From: Sphingopyxis sp. H053
GTDB taxonomy: Bacteria > Pseudomonadota > Alphaproteobacteria > Sphingomonadales > Sphingomonadaceae
Length of the DNA stretch: 64,000 bases
NCBI RefSeq assembly: GCF_001468225.1
Contig: NZ_LNRU01000008.1
Coordinates: 151,114-215,113 of the forward strand
Direction of reading: 5' to 3'
The translations under genes and the position numbers were made by a program. Position 1 is the first letter of the stretch. Every line of letters starts with the position of its first letter. Below are positions 19,498-28,829 of the stretch, piece after piece. The notes beneath the pieces are model-generated. The model was not told where the DNA came from. It saw only the letters and a list, made by a program, of their open reading frames with translations, and made no database searches.

Positions 19498-20778
19498 CTA
19501 GGCCATTGCCGCCAGAATTTCCGAAATCGCGACAAACGCAAAGCACACCGAGCTGTCGGCCACGCCATAAGGCAGGAAGATATCGTCGCCGACGCGGATC
19601 GCTCCGCACGTATAGACGACATTGGGAACATAGCCCTCACGGTCCTCGTCAGCGGCGGAGAGGATCGGATTGGGGGTCCGGCCGATCACCTTCGACGGAT
19701 CCTCCTTGTCGAGCAACATCGCCCCGATCGCATATTTGCGCATCGCCCCGACGCCATGCGTCAATACCAGCCAGCCCTCGTCAAGCTCGATGGGCGCCCC
19801 GCAATTTCCGATCTGGACGAGCTCCCAGGGAAAGCGCGGTTCGAGCAGCAACTCGCCCTCCTCCCATCGATCGATCGTGTCGGATCGCAGCAGATATAGG
19901 TTCTTGCCGTCCTGCCGCCCGATCATGCAGAATTGCCCGTCTATCTTGCGCGGAAAGAGTGCCATGCCTTTGTTGCGCCCAGCCTTGCCCTTGATCGGGG
20001 TGAGCGTGAAATCTTTGAAGTCTCGCGTGCGTAGCAATTCGGACTGGATGTCGCGGCCGCTGTAGGCCGTGTAGGTTCCGATCCACTCGCTGTTGCCGCT
20101 GTCGCGCTCGAACTCGACCAGCCGCAGGTCCTCGAGTCCGTTGCGCTGCGCCTCCGTAATTGGAAAGATCACGGTTCCCGACAGAGTATTATCCTTCTGC
20201 CGGTAGAGCGAGACGACATCTTCCGGTTTGTCGTCGCGGTGCGGGCCAAGCATCGCTGCGGTGGCGAAGGCCGGCTGCGGCAACAGCGTCAGCTCGCGAT
20301 CGCAGGTGATGATGCCCTCGCGAAAGGCTATGGTCGAAATATGCCCTTCGCCGACCGCGCGCAGCGACAGCAGGATGCGGATGCTCCCCTCCTGCAGCCC
20401 GCTCTGGTCGGGGTGGCGCACGACACTGGGGTTCATCAGCGCTGCCGCCGCAAAGCTATATTCGTGGCAGAAATAGGCGCCGATCAGGAGCCGCATTTCG
20501 CGTTTGAGGGCGAGACCTTCGAGGCCGAGCTTGGGTTCTATTTCGTCAAAGCGATCCTCGAACACCTTCTCGATCTGCCAGTGCCGGTCGGCGAAATCGC
20601 GCAGCACGACGCCGAGTTCGGCGCGCACCGTCCGGGGATCGAATTCAACGATCTCGCGCGCCAGCCGCTGCACGCGTTCGAGATCGGGGCCCGACGCCTG
20701 CCAGGCCAGATGAAAGGGTCGCACGACGACGCGCGTCGGGTCTGCGTGCAGACGCAGTTCATGCTGGATCAAATGCAA
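19498..20778 (-). CDS. Glycoside hydrolase family 130 protein (mannoside phosphorylase/mannosidase type)
   Basis: 426 aa with a five-bladed propeller GH130-like body: EGSIRILLSLRAVG, NKGMALFPRKIDGQFCMIGRQDG and GNCGAPIELDEGWLVLTHGVG are characteristic. The start is a TTG with GGAAG 6 nt upstream. It lies 12 bp behind a glycosyltransferase gene, so the pair probably makes and trims or phosphorolyses the same glycan (beta-mannosides are common GH130 substrates). Specificity is not deducible by eye. Confidence 0.85.
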   Translation of the reverse strand: MHLIQHELRLHADPTRVVVRPFHLAWQASGPDLERVQRLAREIVEFDPRTVRAELGVVLRDFADRHWQIEKVFEDRFDEIEPKLGLEGLALKREMRLLIGAYFCHEYSFAAAALMNPSVVRHPDQSGLQEGSIRILLSLRAVGEGHISTIAFREGIITCDRELTLLPQPAFATAAMLGPHRDDKPEDVVSLYRQKDNTLSGTVIFPITEAQRNGLEDLRLVEFERDSGNSEWIGTYTAYSGRDIQSELLRTRDFKDFTLTPIKGKAGRNKGMALFPRKIDGQFCMIGRQDGKNLYLLRSDTIDRWEEGELLLEPRFPWELVQIGNCGAPIELDEGWLVLTHGVGAMRKYAIGAMLLDKEDPSKVIGRTPNPILSAADEDREGYVPNVVYTCGAIRVGDDIFLPYGVADSSVCFAFVAISEILAAMA

Positions 20779-20790
20779 ATGATCTTCCTT

Positions 20791-23067
20791 TCAGCCGACC
20801 TGCCGGACGAAATCCCGAATGGCATAGGTCGCATGCTGATAGGCGAGAACCGACTCTGCGCCTTCATTCAGATTGAGGCCGCGCGGATTTATCCCGTCCT
20901 TGCTGGTGCCCGTGAGCGCATCGCCAACAATCATGCCGCGATCGTTGCACCCGCCGAACCATTCATACGCACGCCGCGCATGCGCCAGCCAGATGTCGTC
21001 GCCGGTGACGTCATAGGCCGCCGACGCGGCATCGATCGCGGCCCAGATCTCGAGCGGCTGCTGGTCGAAGGGCTGGGGCAGTTCATAGGCACGACCGAAG
21101 CTGTCGGAACCGACGGGGCGATAATGACCGCAGGGCGAAATCTGGACATCGTTGATCCACCGCAGCGTCTCGACCCCGCACGCGGTGACGTCCGCACGCT
21201 CCAGCCGCACGCCTGCGCGCAGCATTGCCTCGGACAAGCGGCAATTGTCGTAGGCGAGAACGGGTTCGAACCAATGCCAATCGGGACGTGCCGCCGCGTC
21301 ATACAGCGCGAGCAGCCGATCAGCGCCTCGCTGCAATATCCGGTTCGCAGGCCCATGCCGGGGATCGCCCGACAGCATATAATCGGCACCGAGCATCGCG
21401 AAAGCGATCGCGCGCGGCGAATTATACTCCAGCGCGGAGGGGGCCGTCCGCTCGAACAGTTCACGCGCCCATTGGCGTAAACCGGGATCGCGCGCCTCGC
21501 GCGCCGTCGCGCCAAGTGCCCAGAGGGTTCGCCCACAGCTATCCTCCGAGCCGACGTCCTCAAGCCAGTTCCGTCCGAACCCCATGAAGTTGCGAAACTC
21601 GCCTCTGTCCGTGTTCCAGGCATGCTGGACGAAAGAAGCGAAGACCGAGGTCAATTGCCCGCATTGACGGAGCGCATCGTCGTCCAGCCGATGCATCAAC
21701 ATCAGCGCGCGGGCATTGTCATCGACGCAATAGCCGTGCGCGCGGTCCGGAATCATGTGGATGCTGTGCTGCAGAATGCCGGTGTCGTCACAAATGCGCA
21801 AAAGGCCTTCGACGCCGATCCGATTCGGAATTGGCGTTGCCTTCGGCACGACGCGGTTCTCTTCGATCAATGCGTGGGTCCGCGCCGCGAAGACTGGCCA
21901 GATCATGTCACGGCTGCGCGCATAAGCGCGCTTCTGCAGCGTGAGCAGCCTCTCGGGATCGCCGAGCAGATATTTGATCTCGTTCGCGATCGCCCCGCTA
22001 TCGTTGAAGGGCACCAGCACGCCATGATCGTCGGCGAGCAATTCGACGGCATGGACATAGGGCGTCGAGATGACGGCCTTGCCGAGCGCCATTGCATAGG
22101 AGAGCGTGCCCGAGGTCGACTGCTGCGCGCCGGTATAAGGCGTCACATAAATGTCGGCCGCCTCGATCAGGTCGAGGAGCTCGCCAGTCTCCATGAATGC
22201 ATCGATCCAGCGGACATGCGCTTCGACGCCGAGCGAGACGGCAAGCGCCTGAAGCCGTTCGCGATAGGCTTCGCCTTCATGCGCCAGAAGATTGGGATGC
22301 GTGGCCCCGGCGATACAATAGAGGAAATCCGGATGATCCTCGACGATCGCGGGCAACGCCTCGATGACCGCCTCAATCCCTTTGCCTGGCGACAAAAGCC
22401 CGAAGGTCAGCGCGACGCCTTTACCCTCGAACCCGAACCGCGGCTTGAACTGCGACGCGCGGCCGAAGGGCCGGTCGGGAACGCCATGCGCAATCAAAGC
22501 GATCTGCTCTTCGTCGGCGCGATAGATAGTCCGCAGCAGATCGCGCGAGCGCTCGGACATGACGACCAGCTTGGTCGCGCGCGCAATCAGACGGTCCATG
22601 ACACGGCGCTGATCGGCGTCGGGTTCGGCGAGCACGGTGTGAAGGGTGATGATCAGGGGTGCGGAAACCCGATCCACCAGTTCGAGGATCATATCGCCCG
22701 CCAGTCCGCCGAAGAGCCCGAACTCGTGCTGCAGCCATACAATGTCGGCGCGGCTCGCCTCGATTTGCCGCGCCGCTTCGACGAAGCTGGCCGCGTCACC
22801 TTCGGTTATGACGCCGCGAACGACCCGATCGAAAATGGTCGGGACGGCCGCGGGCGCCATCGCATAGACGTCGACCGCGAGGTCGGGAGCAGCTTCGCCA
22901 AGCGACGAACGAATGTCCGCCGTGAAGGTCGCGATGCCGCAGCGCCTGGGAAGAAAGCCGCCGACAAGAGCGAGCCGGGCGGTAGCCAATGCTTCCGGCC
23001 GGAGCGTTTGGCACGCCTCCTGGCCTTCATTGAACGATGTGCGATCGAGCGTTTCGTACACAGGCAA
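20791..23067 (-). CDS. Two-domain protein: GT4-type glycosyltransferase fused to a six-hairpin-glycosidase-like domain
   Basis: 758 aa. Residues 1-400 are a GT-B glycosyltransferase: GGFLPRRCGIATFTADIRSS, a helix near VWLQHEFGLFGG, HGVPDRPFG, and the donor-binding ESTGTLSYAMALGKAVISTP-like segment (here QQSTSGTLSYAMALGKAVIS). Residues 410-758 are alpha-helical with repeated Trp/His motifs (GYCVDDNARALMLMHRL, DWHWFEPVLAYDNCRLSEA), like a six-hairpin glycosidase domain. Start is TTG with GGAAGG upstream. Forms an operon with the GH130 gene. Probably synthesises a mannose-containing oligosaccharide or storage or stress glycan; this is inference. Confidence 0.8.
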   Translation of the reverse strand: MPVYETLDRTSFNEGQEACQTLRPEALATARLALVGGFLPRRCGIATFTADIRSSLGEAAPDLAVDVYAMAPAAVPTIFDRVVRGVITEGDAASFVEAARQIEASRADIVWLQHEFGLFGGLAGDMILELVDRVSAPLIITLHTVLAEPDADQRRVMDRLIARATKLVVMSERSRDLLRTIYRADEEQIALIAHGVPDRPFGRASQFKPRFGFEGKGVALTFGLLSPGKGIEAVIEALPAIVEDHPDFLYCIAGATHPNLLAHEGEAYRERLQALAVSLGVEAHVRWIDAFMETGELLDLIEAADIYVTPYTGAQQSTSGTLSYAMALGKAVISTPYVHAVELLADDHGVLVPFNDSGAIANEIKYLLGDPERLLTLQKRAYARSRDMIWPVFAARTHALIEENRVVPKATPIPNRIGVEGLLRICDDTGILQHSIHMIPDRAHGYCVDDNARALMLMHRLDDDALRQCGQLTSVFASFVQHAWNTDRGEFRNFMGFGRNWLEDVGSEDSCGRTLWALGATAREARDPGLRQWARELFERTAPSALEYNSPRAIAFAMLGADYMLSGDPRHGPANRILQRGADRLLALYDAAARPDWHWFEPVLAYDNCRLSEAMLRAGVRLERADVTACGVETLRWINDVQISPCGHYRPVGSDSFGRAYELPQPFDQQPLEIWAAIDAASAAYDVTGDDIWLAHARRAYEWFGGCNDRGMIVGDALTGTSKDGINPRGLNLNEGAESVLAYQHATYAIRDFVRQVG

Positions 23068-23258
23068 TTACCTTCCAAAAAATGATGTGACAGAAGGCCT
23101 CACCCAACAGGTTTTCGGTTGTTTAGAGACGCGCAACAGACTGCAGACATCTCGAAACAGAACAATTCAGCGGCGCATTTGTTCCCCTTGGCACGCACCT
23201 CGCCGGTAGCCGTAGGGGGCAATCCCGGTCACGCCGGCCGAATGTCGCGGCCACATTT

Positions 23259-24005
23259 TCACCTCAGACAGGCGACGATGATTTCGATGATCGCAAGCGT
23301 TTCGCCCGGATCGCGAACGGAGATCGTGTCCAGTCCCAGCGCCTTGGCCGGATAGTCATTGCCGCCCGGGAATATCGCATCGCCGATGAAGAGCATCGCA
23401 CCCAGTTCGATACCACTTTCGTCGCTCAGCTTCGTCAGGCCATAGGCCTTGTCGACGCCTTCGCGCGTGACATCGATCGACGTAGCGCCGCCCATATTGA
23501 TCGACAGACCCGGCAGACGTTGGCGAAGGTCGGCTTGGATCACCTTGCGCTTCGCGAAATCGGGATCCCATTTTTCCTTGGCATCGATGGGCGCTTCCTG
23601 ACCCAATGCCGAGAATGTGATCTGGCTCCCCCGATCCTCGACCCGTTCTCCCCAGACGGCTTCGGGAACGAACCCGGTCGCCCGAAGCGCCGCATCGAAG
23701 GCTTCGAATATGCGCTGCTTCTCTTCGTCGGCGAAGATTTCGGCATAACGCGCCTGCCACGCGCCCGAACGGAAGGTGTAAAGCTTGGTGCCGGTCGTCG
23801 GCATGAGCCACAGCCGCGCGCGGTCCGCGCGCTCGGGAAGGCGCGTCGCCACCTGTTTGTCGAACTGCGGCCAGTCGCCGCCCGAGATTATAGCAACCTC
23901 GGCAACACCCATGAGGTCGGCAAGTGCGTCTCCCATCGCGTTATCGAGCGGCTGCTTGCTCTCGGCGAGCGTCCCGTCGAGATCGAAAGCGATCAGCCGC
24001 TTCAT
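23259..24005 (-). CDS. HAD-superfamily (IIB) phosphatase, phosphomannomutase-like
   Basis: 248 aa, beginning at the ATG overlapping the preceding gene's TGA (ATGA at 24005-24002). HAD motif I DLDGTLAESKQPL, motif II IISGGDWPQFDKQ, and motif IV FIGDAIFPGGNDYP are clear, with a Cof-type cap like eukaryotic-type phosphomannomutase or sucrose-/mannosyl-phosphate phosphatases. Together with the adjacent glycosyltransferase/GH130 pair it suggests sugar-phosphate handling for mannose glycans. Confidence 0.82.
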   Translation of the reverse strand: MKRLIAFDLDGTLAESKQPLDNAMGDALADLMGVAEVAIISGGDWPQFDKQVATRLPERADRARLWLMPTTGTKLYTFRSGAWQARYAEIFADEEKQRIFEAFDAALRATGFVPEAVWGERVEDRGSQITFSALGQEAPIDAKEKWDPDFAKRKVIQADLRQRLPGLSINMGGATSIDVTREGVDKAYGLTKLSDESGIELGAMLFIGDAIFPGGNDYPAKALGLDTISVRDPGETLAIIEIIVACLR

Positions 24006-24613
24006 ACAGGCGTCTGTCCGGCTTCGACTCTTGCCGCCTCGCGCTGCCGCCGCACGGAGGCTTTGGCGTCGACAAGGTTCGAATAGCGATAGGTCCCCAC
24101 CGCGAATTGTTCGACATAGGTCCGGATGATGCCATCCTCGTCGTCGGCCGGCGGGCGCAGGCTCCCTCCCTCGTCTTCCCACGCCGAGCGCGACGCCGCC
24201 TCGTCGATTGCGGCTGCGAGAGCGCCATCCTCCACACCCAGGGAGCGATAAAAGTCGCGCCCGACGGCCAGCAGCGTGGCGCGAATGTCGAGCGGCCGAC
24301 CGTCCGCTCCGTCAACCGCCCCAGATGGATGCTGGCCTTTCGCCTTCTCGAATGCCTTTGCCATCAGCAATTCGGCGATCAGCACATCACCGACCAAACC
24401 GCCCTGCGCATCGACCGCGTCCGTGGATGGTATGGCAAGATCGGCAATGGCCTCGGCGTCGCCGCTCAGTCCGCGACGCTCGCGATATTCGTTGATGCGT
24501 TTGGCATAATAACGCGGCAGGTCGAAACTGGGCATCGCCTGCCCATCGTGTCGTCCCTGGCTGACGGCCATCAAGGCCATCTGATGGTGGTGGAGAAGTT
24601 GATTGAGGTCCAT
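24002..24613 (-). CDS. Hypothetical protein, translationally coupled to HAD phosphatase
   Basis: 203 aa, not recognised. AAAGGAG lies upstream of the ATG. Mostly helical and charged; the N-terminus has MDLNQLLHHHQMALM followed by a region rich in Asp/Glu/Arg; no membrane segment or signal peptide. The ATGA overlap with the phosphatase gene indicates joint expression. MDLNQLLHHHQMALM and a conserved-looking DLPRYYAKRINEYRERRG stretch may help database searches. Confidence 0.7.
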   Translation of the reverse strand: MDLNQLLHHHQMALMAVSQGRHDGQAMPSFDLPRYYAKRINEYRERRGLSGDAEAIADLAIPSTDAVDAQGGLVGDVLIAELLMAKAFEKAKGQHPSGAVDGADGRPLDIRATLLAVGRDFYRSLGVEDGALAAAIDEAASRSAWEDEGGSLRPPADDEDGIIRTYVEQFAVGTYRYSNLVDAKASVRRQREAARVEAGQTPV

Positions 24614-24925
24614 AGCTTAGCTCCTTTAGCGGGAGCGCAGCGGTCTCTCAGTCGCCGGCACGCGGTGGAAGCGGGCGATGCCATGGAGGTGGGGTTGCAG
24701 GGCTCCAAATACAATGAGCGTGAATTTATAATTGTCGATGATCGGCGGGTGGCCGCTCATATGACTCGACTCCCCGCAGAATAGGCCTAGCCTCGATCGG
24801 CAGAGGCTTTCCACGCGACCCGGAAAGTCGATGGGGCTTCCTTTGGTCATCAACGCAGAGGATGAGAGGGCTTCGCGGTAGCGGAGCCCTTTTGCGGCAG
24901 TGGTTGGATGCCTATTGCAGGCGGG

Positions 24926-25111
24926 CTATGGCCGGTTACGGACGGCCGGCCTAACTTTCCAGCCCCCATTTTGGCGATATCGCCGCTTCAGCGCCCCGTC
25001 GGACACCTTGCGCCCCGCCTCCGCTTCCTGCTCCAAGCGCTCGGCTTCGATGTCCGCCTGACTGCGAATGCTGTCGCGCTGCTTCTCAATCGCCTCGACC
25101 TCGTGCATCAT
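24926..25111 (-). CDS. Possible small gene or gene remnant, 61 codons
   Basis: Encodes MMHEVEAIEKQRDSIRSQ followed by a helical, Glu/Arg-rich run (ERLEQEAEAGRKVSDGALKRR). Codon choice in this frame looks coding, but there is no ribosome-binding site and the frame opens only six codons upstream at a TAG. It may be a remnant of a longer coiled-coil protein. No family recognised. Confidence 0.25.
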   Translation of the reverse strand: MMHEVEAIEKQRDSIRSQADIEAERLEQEAEAGRKVSDGALKRRYRQNGGWKVRPAVRNRP

Positions 25112-25238
25112 CAGCAGGGCTTGCTGCTGCTAGGCGCGATCCGGAAATTTGGCGCATCAATCAGAACGGTCGTCGGCCGGTTTTCCCAATTAACTCGAAG
25201 CGCGCCCGGCCAATGTCCATGGGCGCTAGCGGTTCCAA

Positions 25239-25279
25239 TATTCCTGATAGGCATATGATCTCATTAGAATGAATTGGAC
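25239..25279 (+). promoter_or_regulatory. Composite LysR-type site, copy A (acyl-CoA dehydrogenase operon)
   Basis: TATTC-CTGATAG-GCATA (25239-25255) contains a T-N11-A LysR box. Exactly 14 bp later comes TGAATTGGAC (25270-25279), 84 bp before the start codon. Three further copies with the same spacing occur at 31766, 35278 (minus) and 36247. Box and second element are about 30 bp apart, as LysR recognition and activation sites are. Confidence 0.75.
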
Positions 25280-25363
25280 CGTCGCCGAGCTTTCCAACAC
25301 CCTCGAGCCCAATCGCACCTGCTGTCACGACGGCGGACAAAGGCGATGGGTTTGGAGAGCTGA

Positions 25364-26530
25364 ATGTCCGGAAGCAATTCCCCTTGGATGAATGAAGAGT
25401 TGTCGCTGCTTCGCGATGCTGCGTCGCGCTTTCTGGCGCAGGAGATGGTGCCGCAGCGCGAACGCTGGGAAGCCGAAGGCATTGTCGATCGAGCGTCGTG
25501 GCGCAAGATGGGCGAAGCGGGGCTACTCTGTGCGAGCATCCCCGAAGCCTATGGCGGCGCGGGCGGTACCTACGCCCATGACATCGTCATCTTCGAGGAA
25601 ATGGCCCGGGCCGGCCTGACGGGCGGCCTTGGCGGCGGGGTCGGCGTGCATGCCGGCATCGTCGCGCATTATATCCTTTCCTATGGCACCGAGGAGCAGA
25701 AGCTGCGGTGGCTGCCGGCGCTGGCGTCGGGCGAGAAGATCGGCGCGATCGCGATGACCGAGCCGGGTACCGGGTCCGATCTGCAAGCGGTCCGCACGAC
25801 TGCGAAACGCGAGGGCGGTCACTATATGATCGATGGGTCCAAGACCTTCATCAGCAACGGCCAGAATGCCGACCTTGTCATCGTCGTCGCGCGGACCGGC
25901 AGCGAAGCGGGGGCGAAAAGCCTGTCGCTCATCGTCGTCGAAGCCGATGACGCCGATCAGGCGCAGGGGTTTCGCCGCGGCCGCAATCTCCACAAGATCG
26001 GAATGAGCGCGCAGGACACGTCCGAGCTGTTCTTCGATGGCGTTCGCGTGCCCATGGGCAACCTGCTCGGCACCGTCGAAGGCCAGGGCTTTACCCAGCT
26101 CATGATCCAGCTCGCGTGGGAGCGGCTGCAACTGGCGATCATGGGCGCGATCCACATCGAAGAAGCGGTCCGCATGACGACGGCCTATACCAGAGAGCGC
26201 AAGGCGTTCGGCAAGCCGCTCTTCGAATTCCAGAACACCCAGTTCAAACTGGCCGAATGCGCCACGGTCGCCAGCGTCGCGCGGACCTTCGTCGATCAGA
26301 TGATCGTTCGACTGCTGGCCGGCGAGCTCGACGCGGCCACCGCGGCGATGGCGAAACTCTGGATTTCCGAGCAGCAATGTCAGGTCATCGACGAGTGCCT
26401 GCAGCTGTTCGGCGGCTATGGCTATATGACCGAATATCCCATCGCGCGGCTCTACGCCGATGTTCGGGTCGGCCGCATCTTTGGCGGCACCAGCGAAATC
26501 ATGAAGACCATCATCGCGCGCTCGCTTTGA
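25364..26530 (+). CDS. Acyl-CoA dehydrogenase
   Basis: 388 aa ACAD. FAD/substrate motifs [14 protein letters not shown] and [11 protein letters not shown], and the C-terminal [36 protein letters not shown], are present. In medium- and short-chain ACADs the catalytic base is the Glu in the YEGT motif; here that position is Gly (FGGTSEI). Instead Glu253 in LAWERLQLA matches the helix-G base of long-chain and isovaleryl-CoA dehydrogenases, which accept branched substrates. First gene of a five-gene operon with MFE-2-like, hotdog, ligase and crotonase genes. Introduces the 2,3-double bond in the acyl-CoA. Confidence 0.92.
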   Translation: MSGSNSPWMNEELSLLRDAASRFLAQEMVPQRERWEAEGIVDRASWRKMGEAGLLCASIPEAYGGAGGTYAHDIVIFEEMARAGLTGGLGGGVGVHAGIVAHYILSYGTEEQKLRWLPALASGEKIGAIAMTEPGTGSDLQAVRTTAKREGGHYMIDGSKTFISNGQNADLVIVVARTGSEAGAKSLSLIVVEADDADQAQGFRRGRNLHKIGMSAQDTSELFFDGVRVPMGNLLGTVEGQGFTQLMIQLAWERLQLAIMGAIHIEEAVRMTTAYTRERKAFGKPLFEFQNTQFKLAECATVASVARTFVDQMIVRLLAGELDAATAAMAKLWISEQQCQVIDECLQLFGGYGYMTEYPIARLYADVRVGRIFGGTSEIMKTIIARSL

Positions 26531-26559
26531 CGCGCCCCTATAAGCAAGTGGACAGAAAA

Positions 26560-28800
26560 ATGACTGAACAACTCCGTTACGATAACAAGGTCGTCATCAT
26601 CACCGGCGCGGGCGCCGGGCTTGGCCGCCAGCATGCACTGATGTTCGGTGCGCGCGGCGCGAAGGTCGTCGTCAACGATCTGGGCGGCGACATCGCCGGC
26701 GGCGGCAAATCATCCGCCGCGGCCGATGCCGTGGTCGAGGAGATCAAGGCGTTGGGCGGCGACGCCATCGCCAATTATGACTCGGTCGAGGATGGCGCGA
26801 AGATCGTCCAGACCGCGCTCGATGCGTTCGGGACCATCGATGTCCTCGTCAACAACGCCGGCATCCTGCGCGATACGAGCTTCGCGAAGATGACCGACGC
26901 CGACTGGGATATGATCGTGCGCATTCATCTGAACGGAACCAAGGCCGTCACCCACGCCGCCTGGCCGATCTTGCGCGACAAGGCCTATGGTCGCATCGTC
27001 ATGACCACCTCGGCGGCGGGCATCTATGGCAATTTCGGCCAGGCCAATTATTCGGCCGCGAAGCTTGGCATCTATGGCCTGGCCAACACGCTGGCCGAAG
27101 AAGGGCGCGCGAAGAATATCCTCGTCAATACGATCGCGCCGATCGCGGCCTCACGCCTCACTGAAACCGCCTTTCCCGAAGAATTTCTCGCCAATCTCAA
27201 GCCCGAGGCGGTCAGCCCGCTGGTCGGATGGCTCGCGCATGAGAGCTGCACCGAAACCAAGGGGCTGTTCGAGGTCGGCGCGGGTTATATCTCCAAGCTG
27301 CGCTGGGAACGCACCCGCGGCTACAGCTTCGGCACCGATCGCGCCTTCACACCCGACGATGTCGCCCGGCAATGGAACAAGATCAGCGATTTCGCCGACG
27401 CCGAACATCCCGTGACCGTCAACGACACCTTCACCGCGGTGATGCAGGCGGTGAACACGAAGACGCTCGGCGGCAATGAATTCATCGATCTCGATGTCGC
27501 GATGCGCGAGGAGCTGGTCCTCGAATCCGCCTATGACGAGCGCGACCTCGCCATCTATGCGCTGGGCGTTGGCGCCGCGCGCGATCCGATGGACGATGAC
27601 GAGCGCAAGTTCGTCTATGAGCTCGGCGATTTCCATGCCCTGCCGACCTGGGGCGTGATGCCGCAATCGAACGCGATGCTCGCCAAGGCGAAGGACGGCG
27701 GACTGAAGCTTCCAGGGATGAGCTATGGCTTTGACCGAATACTCCATGGCGAACAATATACCGAAGTGCGCGGGCCGCTTCCCAAATCGGCGAAGCTCAA
27801 GCATATCTTCAAGTTCAAGCAGGCCTATGACAAGGATCCCCACGCCGTTGTGGTGTTCGGCGTCAGCACGGTCGATGAGCATGGCGAAGAACTCGTCTAT
27901 AACGAGATGACGTCCTTCGTGAGGGGCGCGGGCGGCTGGGGCGGCGAGCGCGGCCCCTCGGCAGACATTAATGTGCCACCGGCGCGCGAGCCCGACGCCA
28001 TCGTCGAGGAAGCGACCGATGCCAACCAGACCTTGCTCTATCGCCTGTCGGGCGACTGGAACCCGCTCCACGCCGACCCCGCGTTTGCCAAGGCGTTCGG
28101 CTATGACAAGCCGATCTTGCACGGCCTTTGCACCTTCGGCCATGTCGGCCGCCATGTGGTGAAGGCGATGCTCGGCAATGATCCGCGCAAGTTCAAGAGC
28201 ATCAAGGTGCGCTTCGCCGAGCCGGTCTTCCCCGGCGAGACGCTGGTGACAAAGATGTGGAAGGAAGCCGACAATCGCGTGATCGTCGAGACGAGCGTCA
28301 AGGAACGCGGCAAGGTCGTGATCAAAAATGCCGTGGTCGAATTCTATGACGAGATTCCGGTTCGCAAGCCGAAGGCCGCAAGCCAGGACACCGACGCGGC
28401 GGCTGCGGTTCAACCCGACAAGGTTATCCCGCAGGACGTGTTCGCTGTGATCGCCGATCATGTCGCGGGACACCCCGAGCTTGCCGCCAAGGTCGACACC
28501 GCCTTTCAGTTCAAGCTCAACAACCCCGAATCCCACTGGGTGCTCGATCTGAAGACCGGGGCCGATGCCGTTCGCGAAGGCATCGCCGACAAGGCCGACT
28601 GCACGATCGAACTCGACGCGGACCTGCTGCATACCGTCGTGACCGCCCCGCTCGCCGACGTCCAGAAGCTCTTTTTCGGCGGACAGATGAAGGTGGGCGG
28701 CGACGTGATGGCGTCGAACAAGCTTAGCGAACTCTCGGTGATCGATCCTGATCAGTACGACAAGGCCAAGGCAAGACGGCTCGCGGGTAATGTGACATGA
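26560..28800 (+). CDS. MFE-2/17-beta-HSD4-like trifunctional protein: SDR + (R)-hydratase 2 + SCP2
   Basis: 746 aa with the same domain order as peroxisomal multifunctional enzyme type 2. Residues 1-300: (3R)-hydroxyacyl-CoA dehydrogenase (TGAGAGLG at 15-22, Ser151, Tyr164, Lys168, NNAGILRD). About 330-610: double hotdog MaoC/hydratase 2 with active-site DWNPLHADP near residue 500 and HGLCTFGH. About 623-746: SCP2 sterol-carrier domain (DVFAVIADHVAGHPELAA to the FGGQMKVGGDVMASNKL loop). It hydrates trans-2-enoyl-CoA and oxidises the (3R)-hydroxyacyl-CoA. The start ATG is the first in frame after the ACAD stop. In eukaryotes this enzyme handles 2-methyl-branched and bile-acid CoA esters. Confidence 0.9.
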   Translation: MTEQLRYDNKVVIITGAGAGLGRQHALMFGARGAKVVVNDLGGDIAGGGKSSAAADAVVEEIKALGGDAIANYDSVEDGAKIVQTALDAFGTIDVLVNNAGILRDTSFAKMTDADWDMIVRIHLNGTKAVTHAAWPILRDKAYGRIVMTTSAAGIYGNFGQANYSAAKLGIYGLANTLAEEGRAKNILVNTIAPIAASRLTETAFPEEFLANLKPEAVSPLVGWLAHESCTETKGLFEVGAGYISKLRWERTRGYSFGTDRAFTPDDVARQWNKISDFADAEHPVTVNDTFTAVMQAVNTKTLGGNEFIDLDVAMREELVLESAYDERDLAIYALGVGAARDPMDDDERKFVYELGDFHALPTWGVMPQSNAMLAKAKDGGLKLPGMSYGFDRILHGEQYTEVRGPLPKSAKLKHIFKFKQAYDKDPHAVVVFGVSTVDEHGEELVYNEMTSFVRGAGGWGGERGPSADINVPPAREPDAIVEEATDANQTLLYRLSGDWNPLHADPAFAKAFGYDKPILHGLCTFGHVGRHVVKAMLGNDPRKFKSIKVRFAEPVFPGETLVTKMWKEADNRVIVETSVKERGKVVIKNAVVEFYDEIPVRKPKAASQDTDAAAAVQPDKVIPQDVFAVIADHVAGHPELAAKVDTAFQFKLNNPESHWVLDLKTGADAVREGIADKADCTIELDADLLHTVVTAPLADVQKLFFGGQMKVGGDVMASNKLSELSVIDPDQYDKAKARRLAGNVT

Positions 28801-28829
28801 TCCGCATGGGTCAAGGACAGGAGATGGAA

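Larger units (their letters stand above)
24614..25363. other. 750-bp intergenic region with a possible gene remnant and a LysR-type site
   Basis: No convincing full gene. It holds one short protein-like frame on the minus strand (24926-25111) and the composite regulatory element at 25239-25279 upstream of the acyl-CoA dehydrogenase. The rest appears non-coding, and base composition is less GC-rich than in the flanking genes. Confidence 0.5.

Noticed and set aside
24626..24853. 75-codon minus-strand frame after the 203-aa gene
   Set aside because: No ribosome site and no recognisable motif; it overlaps the leader of the 203-aa gene.
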